Both the position numbers and the translations under genes were made by a program. 64,000 bases of DNA. It comes from Agrobacterium larrymoorei (lineage in GTDB: Bacteria; Pseudomonadota; Alphaproteobacteria; Rhizobiales; Rhizobiaceae). The stretch is from positions 2,678,001-2,742,000 of the forward strand of contig NZ_CP039691.1 of assembly GCF_005145045.1 (NCBI RefSeq), written 5' to 3'. Shown in pieces: positions 16,223 through 25,737 of this stretch (its first letter is position 1; each line of letters begins with the position of its first letter). A model generated the notes under the pieces. That model ran no database searches, had not been told where the DNA came from, and saw only the letters and a program-made list of their open reading frames with translations.

Positions 16223-17688
16223 CAGGGCCCCCGCCGCTGAGCAGGCACCGGCTGGTTATTGGCCGGCGCGTTTCGAAGTGCGGTCGCCAGTTCGGCATAG
16301 GCATCGATGACCTTTCGGTCTCCCGGCGACTGCTTGAGGACGTCGTAGATAAAAGGAACCTGCCTTACGGCCATATCGAGTTCGGCATCGACACCGGGTC
16401 GGTAGCCGCCGATCAGGCGCAGGTCCTTCGTTTCTTCGAAATTGTGAATGAGCGATTTGAGGCGCGAGACCAGTTTCTGCTGGTCCGGCGTCCACGCCTT
16501 GTGGGACAGGCGCGAGATGGACGCGAGCGGATTGATCGGCGGATATCGCCCCTCATCTGCAAGCGAACGGTCGAGCACGATGTGCCCATCGAGAATACCG
16601 CGCGTCGAATCGGCAATCGGATCGTTGTGGTTATCGCCATCGACGAGAATGGAGATGATCGCCGTTATCGTACCGGCGCCCTCTTCGCCCGGCCCTGCCC
16701 GCTCCAGCAGCTTTGGCAGTTCGGTGAAAACGGAAGCAGGGTAGCCTCGCGCAATCGGCGGCTCGCCAGCGGCAATCGCCACTTCGCGGATGGCCTGGGC
16801 AAAGCGCGTGATACTGTCGGCAATGAACAGAACGTTCTCGCCCTTGTCACGGAAATGCTCGGCCACCGTCATAGCAACCAGCGGCGCCATCTTGCGCAGC
16901 ATCGGGCTCTCATCGCTCGTTGCCACGATAGCGATGGATTTCTTCATATTGTCGACGAGCGTGTCCTCGATGAATTCACGCACTTCGCGTCCGCGTTCGC
17001 CCACGAGTGCGATCACGACCTTGTCGAAAGAGTCCGCGCGCGCAAGCATGGAAAGCAGGGTCGATTTACCGACACCCGATCCGGCAAAGATACCCAGACG
17101 CTGGCCGAGGCAAAGCGGCGTGAAGATGTCGATTGCCTTGACGCCCGTGCGGAAGCCCGTATCGACGCGGCTGCGCGTCATGGAGGGCGGAGGCAGGGTC
17201 ATGACGGAGCGGCTGCGCGGACCTTTGATGAGCGGCCCCTTTCCGTCGATAGGCTTGCATAGTGAACTGATAGTGCGCCCGCACCAGCTATCGTCCGGCT
17301 GAACGCGGAACTCGCCTTCCCGCAGCACCACATCGTTGACGCCGATGGGGTCGCCGGGCTCGATGGGGCAAACATAGATCAGATCTGGCTCGACGCGAAC
17401 GACTTCGCCCAGATGCAGGCCATTCGCGCTCTTGTGCACCACGAATTCACCCAGGCGAACATGCTCGGAAAGGCCGCTGACGGTATAGTGGCCGGCGGCA
17501 ATGGTTCTGACCCTGCCGCCGCGGGCATACAGCTTGCCCGATGACAGCTGCGCCCCAGCGATGTGTGCAAGCATTTCCAATCTTGCAAAAATCGGCGACT
17601 GAGCCTGCGCGACCTCAAGCGTTTCCGGTGCCTCAGACGGTTCTGCGGCTGGCTGAAGTGCAATGTCGGTCTCTGTCTCGCTATCCAT
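16222..17688 (-). CDS. fliI: FliI, flagellar type III export ATPase
   Basis: A 488-residue protein related to the F1 beta subunit. Walker A is at residues 203-210 (GSGVGKST, Lys208). VVIALVGERGREVREFIED is the following conserved strand, and NVLFIADSITRFAQAIREVA holds the Walker B region. FliI forms the hexameric ATPase at the cytoplasmic mouth of the flagellar export apparatus, with FliH and FliJ. The gene is 15 bp downstream of flgF and overlaps the unknown membrane protein by one base. A proline- and alanine-rich N-terminal extension of about 30 residues precedes the conserved part. Its FliH partner may be the coiled-coil protein upstream of motB. Confidence 0.97.
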   Translation of the reverse strand: MDSETETDIALQPAAEPSEAPETLEVAQAQSPIFARLEMLAHIAGAQLSSGKLYARGGRVRTIAAGHYTVSGLSEHVRLGEFVVHKSANGLHLGEVVRVEPDLIYVCPIEPGDPIGVNDVVLREGEFRVQPDDSWCGRTISSLCKPIDGKGPLIKGPRSRSVMTLPPPSMTRSRVDTGFRTGVKAIDIFTPLCLGQRLGIFAGSGVGKSTLLSMLARADSFDKVVIALVGERGREVREFIEDTLVDNMKKSIAIVATSDESPMLRKMAPLVAMTVAEHFRDKGENVLFIADSITRFAQAIREVAIAAGEPPIARGYPASVFTELPKLLERAGPGEEGAGTITAIISILVDGDNHNDPIADSTRGILDGHIVLDRSLADEGRYPPINPLASISRLSHKAWTPDQQKLVSRLKSLIHNFEETKDLRLIGGYRPGVDAELDMAVRQVPFIYDVLKQSPGDRKVIDAYAELATALRNAPANNQPVPAQRRGP

Positions 17689-17703
17689 CTGCCTGAGCGC
17701 CTA

Positions 17704-18438
17704 TTACTGCCCGCCGCCAAGCGTGCGGATGGCTTGAGAGAAGTTGTCTTCGGTGGATTTCATCAGCGAAGAGATGCCTTCGAAGGCGCGGTTCACCTGA
17801 ACCAGCTGCGTCATCTGCGAAATGGCATTGACGTTGGACTGCTCGACATAGCCCTGAAGCACGCCGACGCCTGCGGTATCGACCACCGGCTGCGGCGCTT
17901 CGGAGAAGATCACACCGCTGTTTTCATAACGGACGAAACCCTTGTTCGCGTCTGCTTCAAAGAGACCGATCTGCCCGACCGTCGCACCGTTCTGAATGAT
18001 GCGGCCATCCGTTCCAACTGTTGGCTCGCCTGCGGTGAGGTTTAGCTGTATCGGCGCGCCACCGGCGTCGAGAACCGGGAAGCCCTTCGTGGAGATGAGT
18101 TCGCCTGTCGTGGACATGGAGAAACGTCCGTCGCGCGTCAGAACCTGACCCGCCGGTGTGTTGATCGCAAACCAGGCATCGCCCTTGATCGCGAAATCGA
18201 AGGAGTTGCCGGTGCGCTCCAACTCGCCGTTACGGGTGGAGAGATAGTCGTTACCCTGCGTCACGAAGGCAATGTTCGCCTTGAGATCGTTTTTCGTGTG
18301 GCTCATGACCTCATCGAACTTGACCTCGGTACCGCGAAAGCCAGCCGTATTCATGTTGGCGATGTTGTCGGCGATGGTGGTGAGACGACGTTCCAACGCG
18401 ATCTGGGACGAGATACCAACGTAAAGACCAGATTGCAT
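17704..18438 (-). CDS. flgF: Flagellar basal-body rod protein FlgF
   Basis: A 244-residue protein from the ATG at 18438, chosen because AGGAGAA lies seven bases upstream; an earlier in-frame start at 18492 would add 18 residues unlike the family. MQSGLYVGISSQIALERRLT and IADNIANMNTAGFRG are the rod signature. SFDFAIKGDAWFAINTPAGQ and the C-terminal NVNAISQMTQLVQVNRAFEG are typical of FlgF/FlgG. It forms part of the proximal rod and heads the flgF-fliI-unknown operon, divergent from motA. The C-terminus reads DNFSQAIRTLGGGQ. Confidence 0.94.
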   Translation of the reverse strand: MQSGLYVGISSQIALERRLTTIADNIANMNTAGFRGTEVKFDEVMSHTKNDLKANIAFVTQGNDYLSTRNGELERTGNSFDFAIKGDAWFAINTPAGQVLTRDGRFSMSTTGELISTKGFPVLDAGGAPIQLNLTAGEPTVGTDGRIIQNGATVGQIGLFEADANKGFVRYENSGVIFSEAPQPVVDTAGVGVLQGYVEQSNVNAISQMTQLVQVNRAFEGISSLMKSTEDNFSQAIRTLGGGQ

Positions 18439-18676
18439 GTTCTTCTCCTGTTCGGACATCAGAGCAAAGACGTGCAGCCGGAACGACCGCATGTTGGCTT
18501 GAGACCTAGCGAGGTTTGCTTGCGCGAAACTTTTGATCGCCGCTTTTGACAGGGACGCGGGCTGACCGCGCTTCAGGAAGGGAAAGAAAAAGCCGGACCG
18601 GCCTTCAAGCCAGCCTCGCGCAAGGCATGATGCCTATCCATCGGGGTGTGAAATTGGCGTCAGGTGCGAGCTTCAG
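18439..18676. promoter_or_regulatory. Divergent promoter region between flgF and motA
   Basis: About 240 bp serving two motility operons transcribed in opposite directions. A perfect short dyad AGGCAT-G-ATGCCT at 18623-18635 lies about 40 bp ahead of motA and could be an operator. I cannot assign promoter boxes. Confidence 0.4.
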
Positions 18677-19549
18677 ATGAACATTATTATCGGACTGGTT
18701 ATTACTTTCGGCTGTATTATCGGCGGTTACATGGCCATGGGCGGACATCTGGACGTACTTTTCCAGCCGTTCGAGCTTGTCATCATCGGCGGCGCCGGTA
18801 TCGGTGGCTTCATCATGGCCAACCCGATGAAGGTCGTGAAAGACTCCGGTAAGGCCATTGGCGAAGCGTTCAAGTTCGCCGTGCCGAAAGAGCGCCATTA
18901 TCTGGACGTGCTGGGCGTTCTCTACTCGCTGATGCGTGATCTGCGCACGAAGTCGCGTAACGAGATCGAAGCTCACATCGACAACCCGGACGAATCCTCC
19001 ATCTTCCAGACGGCTCCGTCGGTCCTTAAAAACAAGGAACTGACCTCCTTCATCTGCGATTATGTTCGCCTGATCATCATCGGCAACGCCCGCAGCCATG
19101 AAATCGAAGCGCTGATGGACGAGGAAATCGAGACGATCCTCAACGACAAGCTCAAGCCTTACCACGCCATCACGGCTATGGGTGATTCCTTCCCGGCCAT
19201 CGGTATCGTGGCCGCCGTTCTCGGCGTTATCAAGGCCATGGGCAAGATCAACGAATCGCCTGCGGTTCTCGGCGGTCTCATCGGTGCCGCACTCGTCGGC
19301 ACCATGCTCGGGATTATCCTGTCCTACTCGATCTGTAATCCGCTGACGTCGCAGATCAAGATCGTCCGCACCAAACAGCACCGGCTCTACATCATCGTGA
19401 AGCAGACCCTGATCGCCTATATGAACGGTTCGGTTCCGCAGGTCGCTCTCGAATATGGCCGCAAGACGATTTCCGGTTACGAGCGTCCTTCGATCGATGC
19501 GGTCGAGCAGGAAATGATGAACCCCGGCGGCGATCAGAAGGCGGCTTGA
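18677..19549 (+). CDS. motA: Flagellar stator protein MotA
   Basis: A 290-residue protein with four membrane segments: near the start ([20 protein letters not shown]), near 34-50 ([15 protein letters not shown]), and two around 175-225 ([35 protein letters not shown]). The cytoplasmic loop between segments 2 and 3 carries charged residues that contact FliG. With MotB it forms the proton channel that drives rotation. The gene starts a plus-strand operon motA-fliM-fliN-fliG-flhB. The stop lies two bases before the fliM ATG. The proline in [15 protein letters not shown] matches the conserved periplasmic-end proline of the family. Confidence 0.97.
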   Translation: MNIIIGLVITFGCIIGGYMAMGGHLDVLFQPFELVIIGGAGIGGFIMANPMKVVKDSGKAIGEAFKFAVPKERHYLDVLGVLYSLMRDLRTKSRNEIEAHIDNPDESSIFQTAPSVLKNKELTSFICDYVRLIIIGNARSHEIEALMDEEIETILNDKLKPYHAITAMGDSFPAIGIVAAVLGVIKAMGKINESPAVLGGLIGAALVGTMLGIILSYSICNPLTSQIKIVRTKQHRLYIIVKQTLIAYMNGSVPQVALEYGRKTISGYERPSIDAVEQEMMNPGGDQKAA

Positions 19550-19550
19550 T

Positions 19551-20507
19551 ATGGCGAATGCTGCTGAACAGACAATCCCAGTTGCGATGGAATCCTCGCT
19601 GCTCGCCAAGCTTACCGGCGGGCTGGGCGACAGCAAGACCATCGGCAAGATCGGCACGGATATCGGCCAGCTCTACAGCGCCTTCCTGCCGGATATCTTC
19701 CACAGCGAGACCGGCATTTCCATCGATGTGGAATATGCCGGTTGCGAATCGGGGTTGATGACCGATCTGATCCAGAAGCTCAACCGCGACTTCGCCGTTG
19801 CGGATTGTTCGCTGCGCAACTGGTGCAGCAATTTCATGCTGGGTATCGGCAACGGCTTCATCATGGCGCTGATGGAGCGCATGCTGGGTGCGGCACCCGA
19901 CACGATTACGGAACCGGAATCGAGACAGCTGTCGCAGATCGAACTCGATCTTGCAGCATTGGTGCTTGGTCGGGTTGGCGGCGTGCTTCGCTCTGCCGTC
20001 AACGCGCCGGGCGGCTTCGAGGCGACCATCGAGCCTCCCTTCAATGCAACCGGAAAGAGCGCCTTCGAAGAGGCCATGTTCGGCCAGTTCGGCATGCTGA
20101 TCCGGGTGAAAATCGAAATCGGCAAGGTTGCTTCAGAGTTCGCTTTGATCATCCCGCAGCGCACGCTGCTGAAAACCACCATCGTTGCACCGAAGCCATC
20201 GGCACAGGCTTTGAAGAAGCAGGAAGAGTGGATGGAGATGATTTCCGAGCAGGTGAAGCGTTCCCAGGTAACGCTTGAGGCCAAGATCAGGCTTCAGACG
20301 CTCACGCTCAAAACAATCTCACGCCTCGTGGAAGGAGACGTCATTCCTTTCCGGGACGCGAAGCAGGATGATATCTGCGTCGAAGTCAGCGCAAACGGAG
20401 CAAAAATGTATAATTGCGAGTTTGGGCGCGCCGGTGACCGTTACACGGTCCGGGTCAAAAACAACGTCACGACGGATGACGAAATTCTAAGACATTTGAT
20501 GGGTTAA
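19551..20507 (+). CDS. fliM: Flagellar motor switch protein FliM
   Basis: A 318-residue protein. The central CheC-like domain spans about 45-230 (ISIDVEYAGCESGLMTDLIQ; ERMLGAAPDTITEPESRQLS), and the C-terminal SpoA-like domain ends VRVKNNVTTDDEILRHLMG. FliM forms the C-ring wall and binds phosphorylated CheY. The N-terminus (MANAAEQTIPVAMESSLLAK) lacks the standard enterobacterial LSQxEIDALL CheY-binding peptide, as is common in rhizobial FliM, which is divergent as a whole. It is two bases downstream of motA and 65 bp upstream of fliN. Confidence 0.92.
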   Translation: MANAAEQTIPVAMESSLLAKLTGGLGDSKTIGKIGTDIGQLYSAFLPDIFHSETGISIDVEYAGCESGLMTDLIQKLNRDFAVADCSLRNWCSNFMLGIGNGFIMALMERMLGAAPDTITEPESRQLSQIELDLAALVLGRVGGVLRSAVNAPGGFEATIEPPFNATGKSAFEEAMFGQFGMLIRVKIEIGKVASEFALIIPQRTLLKTTIVAPKPSAQALKKQEEWMEMISEQVKRSQVTLEAKIRLQTLTLKTISRLVEGDVIPFRDAKQDDICVEVSANGAKMYNCEFGRAGDRYTVRVKNNVTTDDEILRHLMG

Positions 20508-20572
20508 AACTCGCCGATACCACTTAGGGTTTTGGGCAGGCTGACGCAAGTTTCAAAGGGAATAATTATCGC

Positions 20573-21115
20573 ATGGCTACGAAAAAGACACCTGTACCCG
20601 ACGACGATCTGATGGCCTCGCTCAACGACCCGGGCGAGCTGGATCAAGCTATCGGTGGTCTGCGGGATGTGCTGAAAAGCGACGCTGAGGGTTCTCTCTC
20701 CAGCTTCGGCGATTTCGGTGACTTCGGCACGACCGATGCAGAACCGGCAGGCGGCGGTCTGGATGCCTTCGGTGGCGATACCGGCGGCTTCGGGATGGAC
20801 GACTTCGGTGCGGCCCCTGCGGCCTCATCCTTTTCCGCACCGCCGCTTGGCAGCGGTCTGGCGGAAAACATGGACCTCATCATGGACATCCCTATCGATG
20901 TCCAGATCGTTCTGGGAACCAGCCGTATGCTGGTGTCTGGTCTGATGGGTCTGGAAGAGGGAGCAACAATTGCGCTGGACCGCAGAATTGGCGAGCCAGT
21001 GGAAATCATGGTGAATGGCCGCTGTATTGCGCGCGGCGAAATCACCGTACTTGAAAATGACGATACTCGTTTTGGTGTAAAGCTTATTGAAGTGCTAAGT
21101 ACCAAGAAGGCCTAA
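20573..21115 (+). CDS. fliN: Flagellar motor switch protein FliN
   Basis: A 180-residue protein. A long Gly-, Asp- and Phe-rich N-terminal region of about 95 residues ([20 protein letters not shown]) is followed by the SpoA domain: [60 protein letters not shown]. The C-terminal domain is standard FliN; the low-complexity extension is longer than in enterobacteria but usual in rhizobia. FliN forms the base of the C-ring and helps dock the export ATPase. AAAGGGA lies 11 bases ahead of the ATG. Confidence 0.95.
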   Translation: MATKKTPVPDDDLMASLNDPGELDQAIGGLRDVLKSDAEGSLSSFGDFGDFGTTDAEPAGGGLDAFGGDTGGFGMDDFGAAPAASSFSAPPLGSGLAENMDLIMDIPIDVQIVLGTSRMLVSGLMGLEEGATIALDRRIGEPVEIMVNGRCIARGEITVLENDDTRFGVKLIEVLSTKKA

Positions 21116-21140
21116 TCCCTGTGGGGACGGAGAAAAGACC

Positions 21141-22184
21141 ATGATGGACTTTGAGGATTTCGGTAACCCGGTTTTAGGGAAACCGTTGTCTCAGGCTGAC
21201 AAGGCCGCCGCGGTACTGCTGGCGATGGGCAAAGGCGTGGCTGGAAAGCTGTTGAAGTTTTTCACGCAGGCCGAATTGCAGTTGATCATCAATTCGGCCC
21301 AGACACTTCGCGTCATCCCACCGGATGAGCTTGCCCAGATCGTTGCGGAATTCGAAGACCTCTTCACGGAGGGCACCGGCCTTATGGATAATGCCAAGGC
21401 CATCGAAGCCATTCTCGAAGAAGGCCTGACCCCTGAAGAGGTGGACGGCCTTCTTGGTCGCCGCGCAACCTTCCAGGCCTACGAGACCTCCATCTGGGAC
21501 CAGCTTCAGGATGCAGATCCCCAGTTCATCGGCAAGTTCCTGATGCGCGAGCATCCGCAGACCATTGCCTATATCCTCTCCATGCTTCCTTCGTCCTTCG
21601 GCGCCAAGGTTCTTCTAACGATCCCGGACGAGCAGCGTGCGGACATCATGAACCGTACCGTCAACATGAAGGAAGTCAGCCCCACCGCAACGCAGATCAT
21701 CGAAAAGCGCGTCATGGCGCTGATCGCGGAAATCGAAGCGGAACGCAATGCAGCCGGTTCGGCGAAGGTCGCAGACCTCATGAACGAGCTGGACAAGCCA
21801 CAGGTCGACACGCTTCTCAGCTCGCTGGAAACGCTCAGCAAGGAAGCCGCCAACAAGGTCAAGCCGAAGATCTTCCTCTTCGAAGACCTCATGTACATGC
21901 CGCAGCGCAGCCGCCTCATGCTGCTCAACGACGTTTCGGCAGATATCCTCACCATGGCGCTTCGCGGCGCCACGGCGGAAATCAAGGAATGCGTGCTGTC
22001 CAGCATCAGCCCGCGCCAGCGCCGCATGATCGAGTCCGATCTTGCAGTGCCAGCGGCCTCGATCAACACCCGCGAAGTGGCCATGGCCCGCCGCGCCGTT
22101 GCTCAGGAAGCCATTCGTCTGGCCAATTCCGGCCAGATCCTGCTCAAGGAAGTGCCGGAAGGCGGTCAGCCCGCAGCGGCATGA
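21141..22184 (+). CDS. fliG: Flagellar motor switch protein FliG
   Basis: A 347-residue protein with the three FliG armadillo-type domains. The N-terminal part (LSQADKAAAVLLAMGKGVAG) binds FliF. The middle has EHPQTIAYILSMLPSSFGAK (EHPQ motif). The C-terminal torque domain includes FLFEDLMYMPQRSRLMLLND and LRGATAEIKECVLSSISPRQ, with charged residues that meet MotA. Two ATG codons are adjacent (21141 and 21144); either could start translation. It is 25 bp downstream of fliN and 126 bp upstream of flhB, with a hairpin in between. Confidence 0.96.
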   Translation: MMDFEDFGNPVLGKPLSQADKAAAVLLAMGKGVAGKLLKFFTQAELQLIINSAQTLRVIPPDELAQIVAEFEDLFTEGTGLMDNAKAIEAILEEGLTPEEVDGLLGRRATFQAYETSIWDQLQDADPQFIGKFLMREHPQTIAYILSMLPSSFGAKVLLTIPDEQRADIMNRTVNMKEVSPTATQIIEKRVMALIAEIEAERNAAGSAKVADLMNELDKPQVDTLLSSLETLSKEAANKVKPKIFLFEDLMYMPQRSRLMLLNDVSADILTMALRGATAEIKECVLSSISPRQRRMIESDLAVPAASINTREVAMARRAVAQEAIRLANSGQILLKEVPEGGQPAAA

Positions 22185-22257
22185 TCTGTTCCCGGTTGAT
22201 AAAGCCGGGAGCAAAGACCTTATATCTTGCCGGGTTCCGTTCCGGCCTGTACCTTCT

Positions 22258-22297
22258 CATCGATGGCCTGCCAGCCAATGGCGGGCCTTTTCGATTG
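22258..22297 (+). terminator. Possible partial terminator between fliG and flhB
   Basis: GCCTGCC (about 22266-22272) pairs with GGCGGGC (about 22280-22286) around a seven-base loop and is followed by CTTTTCG. The T run is short and flhB starts 25 bp later, so it may only dampen transcription into flhB. Confidence 0.4.
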
Positions 22298-22310
22298 AAG
22301 GGATATTGCC

Positions 22311-23390
22311 TTGGCAGACGATGACAAGGACAGTAAAACAGAAGAACCAACAGAGAAAAAACTTCGCGACGCGATAGAAAAGGGCAACATCCCTGCGTCC
22401 ACCGAAGCCTCTCTCTTCGCGTCCTCCCTCGCATTCTATCTTTTTCTTGTTTTCTTCGCACCGGACGGGGTCAGGCGCCTCAGCGAAACGCTGGCTGATA
22501 TTCTCGAGCGGCCCGAGCAATGGCATCTCAATAATGCAAGCGATCTCATTTCGCTCGGTCTTCATCTGGCAAAGGAAATCAGCGCGCTTCTGCTTCCGGC
22601 GGCGATCCTGTTCATCGTCTTCGGTCTCGGCCAGTCCTTCGCGCAGAACCTTCCGCAATTCGTTGGCGATCGTATTACCCCGAAGTTCGAGCGGATATCG
22701 CCGGTCGGGGGCTTCAAGCGTATCTACAGCGTCAACGGTCTGGTGAATTTCGGAAAATCGCTGTTCAAGGTCGTCGTCGTCGCCATCATCATGGTGATGG
22801 TGCTCAAGAATGACTACTACAAGCTTCTGACAGCACTGATTTCCGATCCGCAACTCATTATGCCGACCGGTTATGAACTGCTGAAGAAGATGATGATGGT
22901 GATTCTCTTCGCGACCGGGATTCTTGCCGTCGGCGACTATTTCTGGACGAATTATCGCTGGCACAGCGAACTGAAAATGTCCAAGCAGGAAATCAAGGAC
23001 GAGCACAAGCAGTCCCAGGGCGACCCGATGGTCAAGGCCCGCCAGCGCTCCATTGCGCGCGACCGCGCCCGTCGCCGCATGATGGACGGCGTGCCGCGCG
23101 CGACGCTCGTGATTACGAACCCGACCCACTATGCCGTTGCCCTTCGCTATGTTCGCGAAGAAAGCGATGCGCCCGTGGTAGTCGCCAAGGGCCAGGATCT
23201 CATTGCGCTTCGCATCAGGGAAATAGCCAGAGAAAACAATATCCCCATTTTTGAGGACCCTCCGCTTGCACGCTCCATGTTTGCGCAAGTCTCGGTGGAT
23301 AGTGTCATCCCGTCAGTATTTTATAAGGCCGTTGCGGAACTCATTCACAAGGTTTACGCCGCGCGCCAAAACAAAAGACGGGTAAACTGA
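22311..23390 (+). CDS. flhB: FlhB, flagellar export switch protein, TTG start
   Basis: A 359-residue protein. The N-terminus ([19 protein letters not shown]) is the FlhB signature, four membrane segments follow between about 33 and 210, and the cytoplasmic domain contains the autocleavage motif NPTH with Asn270 ([16 protein letters not shown]). FlhB switches export from rod/hook to filament substrates under the influence of FliK. The start codon is TTG, with GAAGGGAT eight bases upstream; no ATG lies in a better place. The C-terminal extension is short. An unknown gene follows five bases after the stop. Confidence 0.95.
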   Translation: MADDDKDSKTEEPTEKKLRDAIEKGNIPASTEASLFASSLAFYLFLVFFAPDGVRRLSETLADILERPEQWHLNNASDLISLGLHLAKEISALLLPAAILFIVFGLGQSFAQNLPQFVGDRITPKFERISPVGGFKRIYSVNGLVNFGKSLFKVVVVAIIMVMVLKNDYYKLLTALISDPQLIMPTGYELLKKMMMVILFATGILAVGDYFWTNYRWHSELKMSKQEIKDEHKQSQGDPMVKARQRSIARDRARRRMMDGVPRATLVITNPTHYAVALRYVREESDAPVVVAKGQDLIALRIREIARENNIPIFEDPPLARSMFAQVSVDSVIPSVFYKAVAELIHKVYAARQNKRRVN

Positions 23391-23395
23391 TCAAT

Positions 23396-23845
23396 ATGAA
23401 AAAATGCCCATATTCGGCTGAAAGAGAAGAGATACTTGCACGTGCAATCAGCCCCGTAGCGGCTGAGCTTCGCCTGATTGACGCGGCTGACCTGATATCT
23501 CTGTTAAAGTTTGAATATTACAACAGCCTGTCGGATCTCGTTGATTCGGCGGCGGAACTCTACTTCCATCCGGGCACTGTCTATTTCGGCATTGGGGGAG
23601 ACTACACGCTCGACTGGGACACGTACCCATCGATCACGCTGGACCTTGAGATCAAGCCGAAGGGTGTGACGATCTACGCGCAGCTGATGCTGGGCAAGGA
23701 TCATGCTGGTGTGAATATCAATTACATCAACTTCCAGAACCCTTCGAACGATCCGAACGAGAATACCGCATTTCTGGCAGACAGCCTGCGAAATGCGAAA
23801 TTCTACAAGAAAGTCGATACGTCTGCGATGAACGCGACGCACTGA
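23396..23845 (+). CDS. Unknown 149-residue protein co-transcribed with flhB
   Basis: It starts five bases after the flhB stop, so it is the last gene of the motA-flhB operon. No signal peptide or membrane segment is seen. The first half looks helical and acidic (ISPVAAELRLIDAADLISLL); the second half looks beta-rich (GTVYFGIGGDYTLDWDTYPS; VNINYINFQNPSNDPNENTA). I recognise no family. Its place behind flhB suggests a cytoplasmic accessory, such as a chaperone or motor-linked factor, for motility. A strong terminator lies about 140 bp downstream. Confidence 0.75.
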   Translation: MKKCPYSAEREEILARAISPVAAELRLIDAADLISLLKFEYYNSLSDLVDSAAELYFHPGTVYFGIGGDYTLDWDTYPSITLDLEIKPKGVTIYAQLMLGKDHAGVNINYINFQNPSNDPNENTAFLADSLRNAKFYKKVDTSAMNATH

Positions 23846-23981
23846 CCCCCTCCTCGCAGCTTCGCTGCATTTCCAAACCAGAACTATGCTACAGACCGCA
23901 TGACGGCGCGTCCCGTAGCTACATTTCGAGACGCTGAGCCCAAATCGTTTATCGATCTGGACGATGAGGATGTCTCAAAAG

Positions 23982-24014
23982 AAAAGGCGCACGACATTTC
24001 GTGCGCCTTCTTTA
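23982..24014. terminator. Bidirectional terminator between the flhB operon and an aminotransferase gene
   Basis: GAAAAGGCGCACGA, loop CATT, TCGTGCGCCTTCTTT. The long perfect stem with A and T tracts lies between convergent genes. Confidence 0.92.
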
Positions 24015-24043
24015 CCCATGGCAATGCCCGAAGAAACTGACCT

Positions 24044-25216
24044 TCAGGCCGCTTTGCCCAGAATATAATCCGACAGTCTTTCGGCTGCGTCGGCAATCTG
24101 CTGCGGGTTGCGCAGGAAGCATGCGCGCAGGAAAAGCTCTCCGCCTGCACCGAAAGCGCGACCGGGCGCGAGACCGACACCGACCTTGTCGACGATGTCG
24201 AAGGCGGCTGCGCGGGTGTCGGTAACGCCATCGATCTTCAGGAAGGCATAGAGCGCACCATCCGGTTTCAGCGTCTCGACGCGATTGGTGGCGATCAAGG
24301 CATCGCAGAGAATATCGCGGGACTGTGCGGCGCGCGCAAAATTCTGCGCCACGAAATCATCGCCATGATCGAGCGCAGCGATTGCGCCGCGCTGCATGAA
24401 CTGCGCGACGCCGGATGTGGAATACTGGATCAGGTTCTCGATCACCTGCCCGATCTCCGGCGGTGCAACCAGCCAGCCGACGCGCCAGCCGGTCATCGAC
24501 CAGTTCTTGGAAAAAGAGTTGGCAAAGACGATCCTGTCGCCCTCTTCCATGATGTCGAGGAAAGATGGTGCGCGAGCCCCGGCATAATAATAGAGCGCGT
24601 AGATTTCATCCGCGATGATCCACAGGCCGTGCTTTCGGGCGAGCGCCAGAATATCGCGAAGATTGTCTTCGGTCGCCGTCCAGCCCGTTGGGTTGGAAGG
24701 TGTGTTGATGAAGAGCGCCTTGGTTTTTGGCGTGATCGCCTGTTCCAGCTTGGCGATATCGATATCCCATTTGCCATTGGTGAAATCGATACCGACCGGA
24801 ACGGCCTTTGCACCCGCAACGCCGATGGCGGCGACGATATTCGGCCAGGTGGGCGTGAGGTAGATCATCTCGTCGCCCGGCGAAGTCAGCGCCTGAACGG
24901 CCAGCACGATGGCCTGCATGCCTGAGCCCGTGACATAGAAATGGTCCGGGGACAGGCTTTTGCCAAAGTGGCGTTGGTAGTAGCGGCCAAGCGCATCGCG
25001 GAGCTCGGGGATGCCGCGCTGCCAGGTGTAGAAGGTCTCACCCGAAGTTAGCGCATCGGCGGCGGCTTTCGCAATGAAGTCCGGGGTTGGGAGATCACCT
25101 TCGCCCACCCAAAGGGGCAGAAGGTTGGCGCGGGCATGGGCGTATTTCTTGACTTCGACAATACCGCTTTCAGGGGCCGCCAGCGAGCGGCTGCTGAGAC
25201 TGTTCAGGATCGACAT
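24044..25216 (-). CDS. PLP-dependent aminotransferase, class I/II
   Basis: A 390-residue fold-type I enzyme. NTPSNPTGW (Asn175 and neighbours) and IIADEIYALYYY bind the cofactor ring, Lys237 in NSFSKNWSMTGWRVG forms the Schiff base, and the C-terminal RACFLRNP supplies the substrate carboxylate arginine. It is close to the aspartate/aromatic aminotransferase group; the amino acid used cannot be told from sequence. It has no clear link to motility. Its start codon directly follows a hairpin with a run of five U, which is also the terminator of mscL and hides the only ribosome-site-like GGAG. Confidence 0.88.
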   Translation of the reverse strand: MSILNSLSSRSLAAPESGIVEVKKYAHARANLLPLWVGEGDLPTPDFIAKAAADALTSGETFYTWQRGIPELRDALGRYYQRHFGKSLSPDHFYVTGSGMQAIVLAVQALTSPGDEMIYLTPTWPNIVAAIGVAGAKAVPVGIDFTNGKWDIDIAKLEQAITPKTKALFINTPSNPTGWTATEDNLRDILALARKHGLWIIADEIYALYYYAGARAPSFLDIMEEGDRIVFANSFSKNWSMTGWRVGWLVAPPEIGQVIENLIQYSTSGVAQFMQRGAIAALDHGDDFVAQNFARAAQSRDILCDALIATNRVETLKPDGALYAFLKIDGVTDTRAAAFDIVDKVGVGLAPGRAFGAGGELFLRACFLRNPQQIADAAERLSDYILGKAA

Positions 25217-25243
25217 TAAAAAGGCACTCCGTTCGAGTGCCTT
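25217..25243 (-). terminator. Hairpin with U-run abutting the aminotransferase start codon; terminator of mscL
   Basis: In minus-strand sense AAGGCACTC (25235-25243) pairs with GAGTGCCTT (25221-25229) around GAACG, followed by TTTTTA and then the ATG at 25216. It lies about 65 bp past mscL. The 3' arm contains GGAG ten bases ahead of the ATG, so the structure would also mask ribosome binding. Confidence 0.75.
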
Positions 25244-25308
25244 CTTATCTCATGATGCGTAAGCTGTGCATGATATTCCGTGAAGGAACCACGGATTTTG
25301 CTTATGGA

Positions 25309-25737
25309 TCAGCGTGTCTTCAGCAGATCGCGGATTTCCGTCAACAGCTTTACGTCCTCCGGCGGTGGAGCCGGTGCCTTCTTCTCTTCAACCTTCTCAC
25401 GCTCTACCGAGGCGCGGATCCTGTTCACGCCCTTGACCATCAGGAAGATGATCCAAGCGAGGATGAGGAAGTTGATGACGATGGTGATGAAGTTACCATA
25501 GGCAAACACCGCACCCTGCGCACGCGCTGCGGCAAGTGACGGTGCCGTGACGCTGGAGCTGAGCGGGATGAAGTAGTTGGAGAAATCGAAGCCACCGAAA
25601 ATGGCGCCGACGATCGGCATGATCAGATCGTTGACCACCGAATCGACGATCTTGCTGAAGGCCGCGCCGATGATGACGCCCACGGCAAGGTCCATGACGT
25701 TACCGCGCGCGATGAATGTTTTGAATTCGTTGAGCAT
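25309..25737 (-). CDS. mscL: MscL, large-conductance mechanosensitive channel
   Basis: A 142-residue protein from the ATG at 25737 ([20 protein letters not shown]). The frame stays open far upstream, but this start has AGAGGGA about ten bases ahead and matches the family. It has the N-terminal amphipathic helix, a first membrane segment [20 protein letters not shown] with the pore-lining residues, a second segment [18 protein letters not shown], and a charged C-terminal bundle. MscL opens under membrane tension to release solutes during osmotic down-shock. It stands alone between the aminotransferase and the divergent sensor kinase. Confidence 0.97.
   Translation of the reverse strand: MLNEFKTFIARGNVMDLAVGVIIGAAFSKIVDSVVNDLIMPIVGAIFGGFDFSNYFIPLSSSVTAPSLAAARAQGAVFAYGNFITIVINFLILAWIIFLMVKGVNRIRASVEREKVEEKKAPAPPPEDVKLLTEIRDLLKTR

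Noticed and set aside
18605..19657. Minus-strand open frame opposite motA
   Set aside because: Mirror of motA; no support.
22257..23288. Minus-strand open frame opposite flhB
   Set aside because: Antisense to a complete flhB with its NPTH cleavage site; His/Arg-rich product.
23902..24042. 46-codon plus-strand frame (MTARPVATFRDAEPKSFIDL) after the flhB operon
   Set aside because: It runs through a strong bidirectional terminator and has no ribosome site.
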